From contig JAUCBJ010001678.1 of NCBI GenBank assembly GCA_032718475.1, positions 1 through 62,251 of the forward strand: 62,251 nucleotides of DNA, in the 5' to 3' direction. Source of the stretch: Nemertoderma westbladi. Taxonomy: Eukaryota > Xenacoelomorpha > Nemertodermatida > Nemertodermatidae. The notes beneath the pieces are model-generated. The model did not search any database, was not told the origin of the DNA, and saw only the letters and a program-made list of their open reading frames with translations. The translations under genes and the position numbers were made by a program. Positions 11,301 to 21,712 of this stretch are shown here, one piece after another. Within the stretch, counting starts at the first letter, position 1; each line of letters starts with the position of its first letter.

Positions 11301-14300
11301 GAGAGTAAAAATATCGAGAGTAAAAATATCGAGAGTAAAATTATCGAGAGTTTAAAAATATTGAGAGTAAAAATATCGAGAGTTGAAAAATATCGAGAGT
11401 AAAAATATCCAGAATAAAAATATCCAGAATAAAAATATCGAGAGTAAAAATATCGAGAGTAAAAATATCGAGAGTAAAAATATCGAGAGTAAAAATATCG
11501 AGAGTAAAAATATCGAGAGTTGAAAAATATCGAGAGTTGAAAAATATCGAGAGTAAAAATATCCAGAATAAAAATATCGAGAGTAAAAATATCGAGAGTA
11601 AAAATATCGAGAGTAAAAATATCGAGAGTTTAAAAATATTGAGAGTAAAAATATCGAGAGTTGAAAAATATCGAGAGTAAAAATATCCAGAATAAAAATA
11701 TCGAGAGTAAAAATATCGAGAGTAAAAATATCCAGAATAAAAATATCGAGAGTAAAAATATCCAGAATAAAAATATCGAGAGTAAAAATATCGAGAGTAA
11801 AAATATCGAGAGTAAAAATATCGAGAGTAAAGAGTAAAAATATCGAGAGTAAAAATATCGAGAGTAAAAACATCGAGAGTAAAAATATCGAGAGTAAAAA
11901 TATCGAGAGTAAAAATCTCGAGAGTAAAAACATCGAGAGTAAAAATATCGAGAGTAAAAATATCGAGAGTAAAATTATCGAGAGTTTAAAAATATTGAGA
12001 GTAAAAATATCGAGAGTAAAAATCTCGAGAGTAAAAATATCGAGAGTAAAAATATTGAGTTTAAAAATATTGAGAGTAAAAATATCGAGAGTAAAAATAT
12101 CGAGAGTAAAAATATCGAGAGTAAAAATATCGAGAGTAAAAATATCGAGAGTAAAATTATCGAGAGTTTAAAAATATTGAGAGTAAAAATATCGAGAGTA
12201 AAAATATCGAGAGTAAAATTATCGAGAGTTTAAAAATATTGAGAGTAAAAATATCGAGAGTAAAAATATCGAGAGTAAAAATATCGAGAGTAAAATTATC
12301 GAGAGTTTAAAAATATTGAGAGTAAAAATATCGAGAGTAACAATATCGAGATTAAATAAATTTTTATGGTAGCTAGTGTTTTCACAAAAACTATAGCTAC
12401 TGTATATAAACATTTTTTTAAAGACATTGTTTTGTTTAGTTTCTATGGGGTACTATAGTTTCCTAGACTTTTCATTGGTAGCTATAGCTAGTATTTTTTA
12501 CAAAAACAATGTTTACTTGAGTTTTTCTAGTTATTTTATTTTTGTGTTTTCGTTGGTAGCTAGTGTTTCATTCTAAAAATTATAGCATTTTTACTCTCGA
12601 TAATTTTACTCTCGATATTTTTACTCGCGATAATTTTACTCTCGATATTTTACTCTCGATATTTTTACTCTCGATATTTTACTCTCGATATTTTTACTCT
12701 CAATATTTTTACTCTCGATATTTTTACTCTCGATATTTTTACTCTCAATATTTTTAAACTCTCGATATTTAACAACAATCGATATTTAACAACAATCGAT
12801 ATTTTTACTCTCGATATTTTTACTCTCGAAATTTTTACTCTAGATATTTTTACTCGCGATATTTTTACTCTCGATATTTTTACTCTCGATATTTTTACTC
12901 TCGATATTTTTACTCTCGATATTTTTACTCTCGATATTTTTACTCTCGATATTTTTACTCTCGATATTTTTACTCTCGATATTTTTACTCTCGATATTTT
13001 TACTCTCGATATTTTTACTCTCGATATTTTTACTCTCGATATTTTTACTCTCGATATTTTTACTCTCGATATTTTTACTCTCGATATTTTTACTCTCGAT
13101 ATTTTTACTCTCGATATTTTTACTCTCGATATTTTTACTCTCGATATTTTTACTCTCGATATTTTTTCCCTCTCGATGTTTTTACTCTCGATATTTTTAG
13201 TAGCTCTTCATTCATGTGTATTTATTTATTAAATAGAATAAATGACCTTCAGCGAACAATAATTCTTGCAATCTTTGAACGCCTATATCTCAGCTGTTTC
13301 TAGACGAAATTCAGATATTGTTACATAGAATTCTTTCTAATGATATGAAAGATTCTTCACCAATGTGAAGATTGGCGACGTTAAGAGATGTGCAATTTCG
13401 CAAAAAAACTCTTTTTTAAAACGCTTATAAAAAAATTTACAGGCAAAATCGAAAATCCCGGCTTCGTGGATATCGACGGTGAGTGGAACTAGTTGTGTTT
13501 CAAATTTCAAGCAATATGATAAAGATTTGTAGAAAAATCTGGGGGGGGGGGGGGTCCGTGTCATCAGAAAATTATACTATTTTACGGGTCATGTAAGCAA
13601 ATTCATTGTAGAAAACCTTTGGCGTCTTCAAATGAGAAAAGAGGGTAGAAATCTATTCATGGAGAAAATAAAATAAATTAAAGCGCAACCTACCATGTTA
13701 ACCTACCATGTTAACCTACCATGTTAACCTACCTTGTTAACCTACCATGTTAACCTACCATGTTAACCTACCATGTTAACCTACCATGTTAACCTACCAT
13801 GTTAACCTACCATGTTAACCTACCATGTTAACCTACCATGTTAACCTACCATGTTAACTTACCATGTTAACCTACCATGTTAACCTACCATGTTAACCTA
13901 CCATGTCAACCTACCATGTTAACCTACCATGTTAACCTACCATGTTAACCTACCATGTTAACCTACCATGTTAACCTACCATGTTAACCTACCATGTTAA
14001 CCTACCATGTTAACCTACCATGTTAACCTACCATGTTAACCTACCATGTTAACCTACCATGTTAACCTACCATGTTAACCTACCATGTTAACCTACCATG
14101 TTAACCTACCAGGTTAACCTACCATGTTAAGTTATTATGTTGATTTCCTTCAGCAAATAAATCATTAACTACTTCGGCCTACGGCCTCAGTAGTTATACA
14201 GATTAATTTGTTTCAGGTACCGGTATTATATCCGTTTATTCCGTTCTCGAACAGACAATAATTATATAGTATATTATTCCAAATTGAATGAAGGTAACTT

Positions 14301-15754
14301 TGGTTTGATAACTTATGGATGATCATAAACTCCCTTTTTTCATATTTACTATACCGTTTAACTAACTATATACGCTGTATCCAAACCACTACGCCATTCA
14401 ACAGTAATAGAAAACCGACACCAGTTGTAAACATGAAGGGAAACAAGCAGGTTATAGTGACAGGCTATTCTAACCAAAGCAATACTCGAGAGCCAAGAAC
14501 TGCACTTGTTACCTAGATAAGTTTTTGTTCATAATAACGGTTGTTGGTTTTTCTGTTTACACTGAATACAGAAAGATCGATTCATGTATTTGAATTATAC
14601 TTTTTTTCAGGTACATAGTGGCGTTGGATGAGCCACGACCGCAGCACCCCCTAGCGGCGTTAACCGCGCTGCCCCGGGACCAATGGGCGCGCGCCCGTCA
14701 GCGTCTGGAGGAGACGCCGAGAAACCGTATTCTCCTACGGATGGTCGACAACTCCGCCTTCGTTGTTTGTCTCGATGGCGACGCCTCCAAGGACGTTGAG
14801 TCCATGGTCCGGTCGGGGTTGCACGGCGCCCCGGGGGACCGCTGGATGGACAAGTCGCTGTCCGTGTGCGTGGACCGGGCCGGGGTCGTCGCTGCCCACT
14901 TCGAGCACTCGTGGGGCGACGGGGTCGCGGTTGTCAGGTTCCTTAATGACGTCACCGTGGACACGTTGTATCGTCCGTGCGTCACCAAGGAGACGCACAG
15001 CGACGAGTCTGTGGATCCGACCAAGTCAGTTTATAAGATCGAGTTGGAGCTTAATGACGTCACCAAACAGTACGTTGACGACGCTGTTAAGTATTACAAT
15101 GACGTCACATCGAAGTTAGACATTAATTATCTGTTTAAAGAAAGTTTCGGTAAGAATTTGTGTAAAGCCAACGGAGTTAGTCCCGATTCTATGGCCCAGC
15201 TGGCGTTCCAGAACGCTTATTATCGCTATAGCAACGGGAAAACTGCGCCCACTTATGAGTCATGCAGCACGGCGATGTACAGACACGGTCGCACTGAGAC
15301 GATTCGAGCGGCAACCGCGGAGACCCTGGAAGCGAGTCGAGTGTTACGCAACGCGCCGCAAGGGGCGTTACCGTTACTAAAGGAGTGCTCGAAACGCCAC
15401 CAGTCGCTCACGCTGAACGCCGCGTACGGTTTGGGTTGCGACAGACATCTACTCGCGTTGGCTCGATTCTCCGACACGGCAGACAGACCCTCACTGTTCG
15501 CGAGTCCCAACCACGCCTACGTTAACCAGTTCGTTCTCTCGACCAGCACCGTAAGCTCGCCTTACATTCTCAGTGGCGGTTTCGGGCCGGTTGTTCCCAA
15601 CGGGTTCGGTATTGGTTACTCGATTCAGGACGACCTAGTCGGCGTCATTCTCACCAACTATAGAGACACACAGAATGGGGGTCAGTTCATCGAGGCTCTC
15701 GAAGAGTCCTTCAATGATATTTATTCAGTTTTATCCAAAACAACTAGCGATTAA
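7748..15754 (+). CDS. CPT2: Carnitine O-palmitoyltransferase 2, mitochondrial (3 exons)
   Basis: Inner-membrane CPT2 transfers the acyl group from acylcarnitine to CoA inside mitochondria, completing the carnitine shuttle for beta-oxidation. Exons 7748-8348, 9392-9707 and 14611-15754 join in frame (phases 1 and 2) to give 686 aa, slightly longer than the roughly 658 aa usual for vertebrate CPT2. The N-terminus is poor in acids and ends in FPRRS, suiting a transit peptide. It is followed by FQRSLPRLPIPKL, the standard start of the choline/carnitine acyltransferase domain. HTSYIS and FNPF-like motifs (YNPF here), PLDMSQY, the catalytic HSWGDG (His about 405), TYESCSTA with HGRTETIR, and LSTSTVSSP all match CPT2. 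Exon 3 is much GC-richer than its surroundings. Intron 2 is full of satellite DNA. The gene appears intact. Confidence 0.97.
8349..9391. other. CPT2 intron 1
   Basis: GT at 8349 and AG at 9390-9391. It carries a 68-bp tandem repeat at 8698-8995 and short AATTTAGTGAAAATGATT-type repeats at 9005-9090. Confidence 0.85.
8698..8995. repeat. 68-bp tandem repeat, about 4 copies
   Basis: The unit runs GGTTATAAAAGCCTACCTCT ... AACACTGTTTATTATTTT. The middle copies are nearly identical and the outer ones have small indels. It is intronic. Confidence 0.85.
9392..9707 (+). CDS. CPT2: CPT2 exon 2
   Basis: Acceptor TTAATTTAG|TTCCCGAGG. Encodes the PEVFHVN ... FYWGA ... PLDMSQY ... RNGNLYAFD stretch of the acyltransferase N-domain. 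Donor CTTACG|GTATGT, phase 2. Confidence 0.93.
9872..13199. mobile_element. 3.3-kb foldback element with AAAATATCGAGAGTA minisatellite arms
   Basis: The left arm, 9872-12355, is about 165 copies of the 15-mer AAAATATCGAGAGTA with variants (ATCTCGAGAG, ATTATCGAGAGTTT, ATCCAGAAT) forming higher-order repeats. The core is 12356-12591. The right arm, 12592-13199, is the same unit in reverse orientation (ACTCTCGATATTTTT), about 40 copies. The core includes TTATGGTAGCTAGTGTT, shared with the element at 5841-6916. Long open frames across the arms are repeat artefacts. It lies in CPT2 intron 2, so the transcript could form a very long RNA duplex. Confidence 0.85.
13200..13690. other. Intron 2 unique sequence with a G run
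   Basis: No gene. Contains a G tract near 13541-13554. It is otherwise ordinary AT-rich intron. Confidence 0.4.
13691..14130. repeat. 13-bp satellite TTAACCTACCATG, about 34 copies
   Basis: A very homogeneous tandem array with only four or five substituted units. Homogeneity indicates recent expansion. It is in CPT2 intron 2, about 480 bp before the exon 3 acceptor. Confidence 0.92.
14611..15754 (+). CDS. CPT2: CPT2 exon 3 (catalytic C-terminal half)
   Basis: Acceptor TTTTTTTCAG|GTACATAG. Carries the catalytic HSWGDG motif, the TYESCSTA carnitine-site region and the STS motif, then TAA at 15752-15754. GC content is clearly higher than in the flanking introns. Confidence 0.96.
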
Positions 15755-15836
15755 TATTTAGGTCAATATACTTTATTTCAGTTTGTGCTCAATTATTAAT
15801 TACTGTTTAGATTTATTAATGAATCCGACTTTATTT

Positions 15837-15842
15837 AATAAA
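15837..15842 (+). terminator. CPT2 poly(A) signal AATAAA
   Basis: Canonical AATAAA 83 bp after the CPT2 stop. A second AATAAA-like word lies about 40 bp further on. Confidence 0.6.
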
Positions 15843-16336
15843 TTTATGTTAAATTCAATTCGAATTTAAATATAATAAACATATTTTTATCTCAGCAACT
15901 GATTTATTGATTTATTACTGATTACATTGAAGAGTTTTTTTCTTCATAAATCTCGTAACTGTATTACTGCTACACCATGATAGCATGATACCAGCATACT
16001 GACAAAGGAATTGACTATTATTGTTAATACTGTTTTTAATACTTTCTATTGTCACAATAACTTTCTAAACAAACAGAACTCAATATCCAATATTTGTTTA
16101 TCGGCGTTGTATACTATTGTTGTATTGAATACTGGTATATCCTATATATAAAAATTCTCTGTTTGTCTGTATGTTTGTTTGTACAGCTATAGGAATCGAC
16201 ATGTTGCAACTTTACTCGAAGTTTTTTCGTGTCAAAATCTCTGCGATTTGCCACCCTTAAAATGTAAAACCATGATTGGTCAACAACGATTTAATTAAAT
16301 TTAACAGCTTTATTAGTTATTATATTACATCTGTAA
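15843..16336. other. Intergenic; possible Helitron-like terminus
   Basis: No gene. The stretch near 16140-16190 (TATATATAAAAATTCTCTG followed by T(G)TTTGT repeats) resembles the 5' ends of many animal Helitrons. No hairpin-CTAG 3' end was found, so this is only a suggestion. Confidence 0.3.
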
Positions 16337-16595
16337 TGGGAAGTTTAGAAGACACCCTAATGGCTCACCCATCCGCAATACCCATCATTCTAGGCGATTT
16401 CAATGCAGTCATAGGTAGTTCTAATTGCTCTAGATTTTACTGAATGTCACCAACATCCTTGGGGTAAAACTTTCTGGATTTTCTAAGCAGTACAAACAGC
16501 TCATGTTTGGACAGAGCTGAACGTGTTGGTGGTCAATGTTATACTTTTCAATGCACTAACAGTACCAAATCCTACATAGATCATATTTCGATCTA
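16337..16595 (+). pseudogene. Non-LTR retrotransposon endonuclease remnant
   Basis: Short translated pieces show the apurinic-like endonuclease signature IILGDFNAVIG (about 16390-16420) and, after stops, CYTFQC ... SYIDH (about 16535-16580), the usual C-terminal end of that domain. It is decayed by stops. It appears to belong to a different retrotransposon from the RT piece that follows at 16596, and may be the 5' part of the element whose tail was split by the Polinton. Confidence 0.6.
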
Positions 16596-17182
16596 AGAAG
16601 TAGTAGATATCCGGCAACTACAGTCACAGACACCGACTTTGCGGATGACATCGCCCTGCTCTCTAATACGCTAGCAGATGCACAGCTTCTACTGAATAAA
16701 GTGGAGAGGGCTGCTAAGGAGGTTGGATTGCATATAATTGCTACCAAGACCGAATTCATGACCTTTAATGTTGATGGAAACTTGACAACCATTGATAATA
16801 ATCAACTAAGGGAGGTAGATGACTTCCAGTACCTTGGATCATGGATAGAGAGTAGCAAAAAGGACATAGAAGTTAGGAAAGCAAAGGCTTGGGTAGCTCT
16901 ATCAAAAATGGATACCATCTGGAAATCAGATCTCTCCAGGCACCTGAAGACTAAGTTCTTTCGAGCCACAGTGGAAAGTGTACTTTTATACTGGGGTGAG
17001 ACCTGGACACTGACTAAATCACTTGAACAACGAATTGATGGTTGCTCAACAAGACTACTAAGGGCAGCCCTTAACATCAGCTGGAGATAACACATGACAA
17101 ACGCCGAGCTTTATGGTACAATACCACCTGTATCAACCACCCTCCGTGAACGCAGATTAAGATTCAGTGGGCACTGCAGTGC
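16596..17182 (+). mobile_element. Non-LTR reverse transcriptase fragment (copy A)
   Basis: Encodes the FADDIALLSNTLADAQLLL catalytic box region and the downstream YLGSWIES ... WTLTKSLEQRIDG ... LRAALNISWR segment of an RT. A TAA replaces the Gln of the WRQH sequence found in the sister copies. It is nearly identical to copies at 31675-32100 plus 34315-34632 and 56650-57235 in this window, so the family has been recently active. Truncated at both ends. Confidence 0.85.
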
Positions 17183-17410
17183 TGCAATTAGACAGGTTCC
17201 ATTGGACTGTCTCGCGAAACTTTGAATGAAATTGCATTTTCCGGCCTACTATATGGTCTGGAATTTGGTTTTGGTCTTCTTGGCAAAACAGCAATGGAGT
17301 CCCTAGACAGTCACTACTGGAAAACTATGCGTGGTTTATTCTACTGTAATAACTACTGTATGTCTCGAGTTCAGTGGTGGTGCTCACTCTGTTCGGGTCC
17401 TCTTCACTGA
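17183..17410 (+). pseudogene. Older non-LTR RT remnant
   Basis: The frame at 17222-17410 reads SGLLYGLE ... LDSHYWKTMRGLF, the layout of the conserved region after the RT palm in many non-LTR elements (LLYGxE ... LR). It is probably part of the same old element as the pieces at 16337-16595, 18378-18669 and 45011-46549. Confidence 0.45.
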
Positions 17411-18377
17411 GTGATCTGGTATTTACTCGTATCTCTGAGTTGCTCCAACGAATAACGCTCTGCCCGAAGATGTACTTGCAACAAAATTTAAGGTAACTAC
17501 TGATTGTGAACTCGCTCTCTCCCAGGAAGAAGCAAATAATGGCTCTCAGTCGTTCTTATGAGTTGGCGAGACGTACGGTAGGACTGCCATCAATCAATGT
17601 TCAATATGTTGAACTACAGTATATATACTCAGCACAGGAGTTATCCCCTCGGTTGGACGAGGGTGTTGCCACCTCTTCAGATGTTCACAATGCGAACTTT
17701 CTATTTCTAAGGGAATGTTCAAAACAAATGGGCTGACCTTTTCGACAAAATGAAATCTAGCCAGACATCTGACCTTTACAGATATTGATTGAATATAATA
17801 TATGATGTATTCCCACTTTTAAATTCAACCAATGATCTCAATATATCTGAACATATATTTTTAATTTGCTTTATGTGTATAGATACTACTGACTTTTGAT
17901 TGTGACGTTTCAATTTTAATTGAATACATATGTTTTTAGTATAAATAAACATAAATAAATGCCGACTGCTGCGGTTCAGCGCTATGGGTGTCGTTATTTG
18001 CCGCGCTTCTGCAAGTTTACTAAAGAGTCGATGGAATAATGATAAAAACATTTTTAATGTTTTTTCCTTTGTAATATAGGTACCCAATTTGATTTTTAAA
18101 TTGGTTCTTTTAAACCGTTCATTGATTTTATACTAAATAAAAGAAAAAATTTGACAAACAATTACTTTTTATTTTGATATGTTTTTTAGCATTTTGCTAT
18201 TGCTAGTGCACATTGCTAGCTATTACTTCTTATGGTATATTTATAACTAGTCATTTCTAGTATTTTGTAATTGCTATCATAATAATAAATAATCAGTGCT
18301 ATTATAATAAAATTGGTTAAAATTTACTGAATGTTACAATAACTACTTCCAACGTGTTTTGTTTAGTAGAATGAGGT
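17411..18377. other. Degraded, no clear gene
   Basis: A short frame at 17506-17736 could be more of the decayed retrotransposon. The rest, to 18377, is AT-rich with nothing recognisable. Confidence 0.35.
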
Positions 18378-18669
18378 ATGCCAGATGTTTGCGCTACGAT
18401 AAAAACTAATATTCGTAAGTCTATGCGTAACGTAATGTTATACTGGGGTCGGGACGACCCTATATTTTACGTGTATAATTTATGTAAAGAGGCAAATACA
18501 CCTGGTTTCGTGTACATACAAGAGTTATTATCTTCCAGAAATGATTTTATTGCGCGGAGAGTAAAACGAAAATTAAGACGTATATACGTGCCAAGGCTTC
18601 ATTGTCACACAGTAAATATGTTACATATCTAGATATTTATCCTAATTTAGAGGTACATAAAATATACAG
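18378..18669 (+). pseudogene. Left half of the retrotransposon tail used as Polinton target
   Basis: An open frame at 18378-18632 carries a linker-like sequence (DPIFYVYNLCKEANTPGF). A second frame, shifted by one, reads YVTYLDIYPNLEVHKIYS right up to the Polinton end. The frame continues without a shift into 45011 onward once the Polinton and one CATGTT copy are removed. I infer one ORF2 C-terminal region interrupted by the insertion. Confidence 0.6.
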
Positions 18670-18675
18670 CATGTT
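18670..18675. repeat. Polinton target-site duplication, left (CATGTT)
   Basis: The six bases CATGTT stand directly before the left terminal repeat, and the same six follow the right repeat at 45010-45015. Polintons characteristically make 6-bp duplications. Confidence 0.92.
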
Positions 18676-19166
18676 AGTAGTAGAAGAAGAGTGTCCCTCC
18701 GCGAACTCCTCCCTAGCCTGGGCTACGGGCTGCATCTCGGAGGGCTATTAAAAACGTGCTAAATCGCGATGTTTAATGACCATCTGTCACCATCAATATT
18801 GATTCGTGTCGATGCCTTCAACCAATCGTTGCCTATCGCCTACGCGTAGCCTAACCTCACGATGCCCGCCTTACTCGATAGCTGTTACCAACCGAGAGTA
18901 TTGATTCGTGTTGTTGCATCAACCAACCATCGCATATTCATCTTCGCGTAACCTAACTTCACGATGCATGGCTAGCCCCCACTACGCTATTATATTATAT
19001 ATCGATTGCCAACTCACCGCCGCTAGCCACGCACGGCTACTCCTCGACGGCTGTCGCCAAATCAATCCAACCAACCAACCAAGCAGCCTACCAGTCCAAT
19101 CCAACGCTATGATACGTGAAATTCCGCCACGTTCCAGCTACACGTATACGAATATTTCCATAGTTA
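18676..19166 (+). repeat. Polinton left terminal inverted repeat, 491 bp
   Basis: Matches the reverse complement of 44519-45009 with only scattered substitutions and no net length change. The first bases, AGTAGTAGAAG, fit the 5'-AG start typical of Polintons. Confidence 0.95.
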
Positions 19167-19214
19167 TTTCCTATCCAGGCAACCAACCACTGTATACTGT
19201 ATATGCTGACGACG

Positions 19215-19345
19215 TGGCCACCAACTACACGCATCATGCATATATTATATTATATTGATTGCCAACTCCACGACCGCTGTCGCCAAATCAACAAACCAAC
19301 CAGTATGATACATGAGATTCCGTCACGTTCCAGCTACGCGTATAC
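19215..19345 (+). repeat. Partial internal copy of the Polinton TIR
   Basis: Repeats TIR phrases (TGATTGCCAACT, CTGTCGCCAAATCAA, CGTTCCAGCTACGCGTATAC) in the same order, about 190 bp further in, present only on the left side. Confidence 0.65.
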
Positions 19346-19586
19346 GAGTATTAGTGATTATTATTATTACGCAATAATTTTTTTTGTTTATACAGTAGTT
19401 CCCTACCGGCTAATCAACCAATCAATAAACCGAATTTAGGCTATTTCTCAGTTTAAGACCTGTATTATTTTTGAAAATATCTTATATATATAATCTCTTG
19501 CTTTAATCGCAATTAATCATTTGTAATGGTTTTAGTTTAAAAGTTTTTACTTTGTTTGTTTGATTTACAATAAAATAAATTAAATA

Positions 19587-20030
19587 ATGTCTTCTGATTC
19601 CGATATGGTTATGCCAATAGTAAGGCAGTCATTTTTTGCAGAAGATGGTCAAGCCTATATTGTTATTGATTATACAATTTACCGTCAAGGAGATGATAAA
19701 TATAAAATCGATTTTTCTGAAAAAGCCAGGAAAGTTTTAAGCTCAATCGATATTGATGCTTCTGATAATAGTATTCATCTTTTAGATTACAACCTGAAAG
19801 CTGAGCATGGGGGAAAATTAACCAACATCTTACTATTATCCATGATAGAGGGGTTTATTGTTATTACACAATACAACGAAGCTGGTGAAAAGTTTGAAAT
19901 ACGGCTAAATCGGCATAGCCCCTACGAAATTATGTCTTTCTTTATTGTAATGATTTCAAAAGAATCCTTTATCGAAACTGAAGAATCAACGGATAATGTT
20001 GAATATGTTGATAATATCATTGATTCTTGA
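19587..20030 (+). CDS. Polinton-encoded hypothetical protein, 147 aa
   Basis: I do not recognise it. It is the first gene inside the left terminus, transcribed rightward, with ATG after the AT-rich AATTAAATA. It is acidic, especially in the last 25 residues (ETEESTDNVEYVDNIIDS). The middle alternates short hydrophobic and charged stretches, suggesting a small globular alpha/beta fold. No membrane segment, signal peptide or cysteine cluster is visible. It is uninterrupted, unlike several neighbours, so it is probably a real element gene and not a chance frame. Confidence 0.7.
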   Translation: MSSDSDMVMPIVRQSFFAEDGQAYIVIDYTIYRQGDDKYKIDFSEKARKVLSSIDIDASDNSIHLLDYNLKAEHGGKLTNILLLSMIEGFIVITQYNEAGEKFEIRLNRHSPYEIMSFFIVMISKESFIETEESTDNVEYVDNIIDS

Positions 20031-20195
20031 CTTTTCCCTCTATATTATAAATATTTTATGATTATATATAAAATTTTGTTGTTTTTAAATAATCGAAAAT
20101 TGTAGTAGTATTTGTATATACAGTATAACAGTTTTGTTTGTTGTTGTTGTTGTGTATTGTGGTAATTATTTTCAATTTACTTTAAAATTTGGAAA

Positions 20196-20543
20196 ATGGA
20201 TATTTTAAATGAAAAATGTCCAGTTTGCTATTCTAAGTTATTGCAACAACATCGAGATTATTATAAATGTGAAAATAAACATGCAACTTGCGTACAATGT
20301 ATTGTACAATATTCCGAAATGAATAATTATTGTTCTAAAATTTGTCCTATTTGTCGCGCACCCATATCTAAGTTTAATATAAAGTTGGCAAGATACCAAC
20401 CCTATTATTGGAAAGAGCTTCGCAATATAACTTATATTTCTGCGAAAAGTAATGATCCGGGAGATTTATTTACAATATTGGAGAATATTTTTTATAGAAA
20501 CGTAGTTCGAAGGTGTTGCTATTATATTCCTTATTTTTTTTAG
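20196..20543 (+). CDS. Polinton-encoded RING-finger protein, 115 aa
   Basis: The N-terminal 55 residues show a RING-type zinc pattern: CPVC, then CENKHATCVQC (C-x3-H-x2-C-x2-C), then CPIC at about residue 50. RING domains usually recruit E2 enzymes and act as ubiquitin ligases, so a role in modifying host or element proteins is likely, but its target cannot be inferred. The C-terminal 60 residues are unrelated to anything I know. Another frame stays open from 20513 to 20716 beyond a T-rich run, so the C-terminus may have been cut by a frameshift. It sits between the 147-aa gene and the packaging ATPase. Confidence 0.75.
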   Translation: MDILNEKCPVCYSKLLQQHRDYYKCENKHATCVQCIVQYSEMNNYCSKICPICRAPISKFNIKLARYQPYYWKELRNITYISAKSNDPGDLFTILENIFYRNVVRRCCYYIPYFF

Positions 20544-20859
20544 CAGCGAACATAAAAAAATCATTAGCGCGAAATTCTCGGGAAGTGATTTCCAAACCGC
20601 TGATGTTACCTATCATTATTTCGCGTATAAAGATGCTCACCATGCTTGAAATTACATCAGTCTATACTATAATTGGAAATAGCACCTTTTGCTGCAGCGG
20701 GCGTCACATACTGTAGTGGCGTCATATGTTAATTAAATATACAGTACTCTAATATTGTAGTTGCATCAATTATTGTTATATACATAGTAATGGTGTTGGT
20801 TTATTGATATTGATATTATATTATATTGTATTGTTAATATATCTTAATAATAATAATAA

Positions 20860-21426
20860 ATGGCTGACTTTAATTCAGGCCCATATAATTTAAACTTTCA
20901 AATGGGAACGAGTATGATAATTTCAGGGCCATCTGGTTCCGGAAAGTCAACCTTTGTAAGCAATTTAATTAAACACAAGAATGGCTGCTTCAACGAAGCC
21001 CCCTTGCGAGTATTGTATTGTTACGGGAGCAATCCCCCGACTATTCCCGGTATTACTCACCTTTACAAAGGCTTGCCTGAAAATATAGATAGATTAGTCA
21101 ATAGTCGAGATTTATTAATTATAGATGATTTGTTAACAGAAACTGAGTCCAGTACAGCATTAACTGTATTGTTTACTAAGGTAGCTCATCATTCCAATAT
21201 ATTTATTTGTTTTATAACGCAAAACATGTTTTACGGTGGGAAGCATAACCGCACAAGATCAATTAATAGCCATACTTTAGTATTAATGAAAAATCTGAGA
21301 GACAGTCTATCGGTTTTAAATTTTGCGAAGCAAATGTTACCAGGGCAGACCAAATTTTTAGTTGATTCCTATCAAGATGCAACAATTCAACCATTTTCAC
21401 ATTTCTTAATTGATTTACGACCTTAA
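20860..21426 (+). CDS. Polinton genome-packaging ATPase (A32/FtsK-like)
   Basis: P-loop ATPase expected to pump element DNA into capsids. Walker A GPSGSGKS lies at about residues 24-31 and Walker B LLIIDDL at about 84-90, with ITQN (sensor-like) about 28 residues later. The core is complete in 188 aa. The reading frame continues past the TAA at 21424-21426 for 38 more codons to a TAA at 21541. Those codons begin TPEHLRFRSDIF, which matches how Polinton ATPases normally end, so the first stop is probably a recent nonsense mutation trimming the C-terminus. ATG follows an AATAATAATAAA leader. Confidence 0.92.
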   Translation: MADFNSGPYNLNFQMGTSMIISGPSGSGKSTFVSNLIKHKNGCFNEAPLRVLYCYGSNPPTIPGITHLYKGLPENIDRLVNSRDLLIIDDLLTETESSTALTVLFTKVAHHSNIFICFITQNMFYGGKHNRTRSINSHTLVLMKNLRDSLSVLNFAKQMLPGQTKFLVDSYQDATIQPFSHFLIDLRP

Positions 21427-21712
21427 ACACCCGAACATTTAAGATTTAGATCGGATATATTTCGTAATCATAATTGTTACATTAAAAATTACATTGACTA
21501 TAAACGTAGCGAAAATAATAATAATAATAATAATGATAAATAATTAATATTTTGTAACAATTTTCAATAATGTTGCAACAATGAATAGACTTGTGCAGAA
21601 ATATCGTAACGAACTGGAATTTCTATGCAGCGCTACCCCTCAACAAAGAACTTATTTTATTAACCATACCGCCTGTAACGAATTAATACGGCTCATTGTA
21701 AATACTGCAGTA

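Noticed and set aside
9853-12413. Long open frames through the AAAATATCGAGAGTA arms on both strands
   Set aside because: The 15-bp unit is divisible by three and lacks a stop in some frames; the translation is a pure repeat (for example NIESK) with no gene signals.
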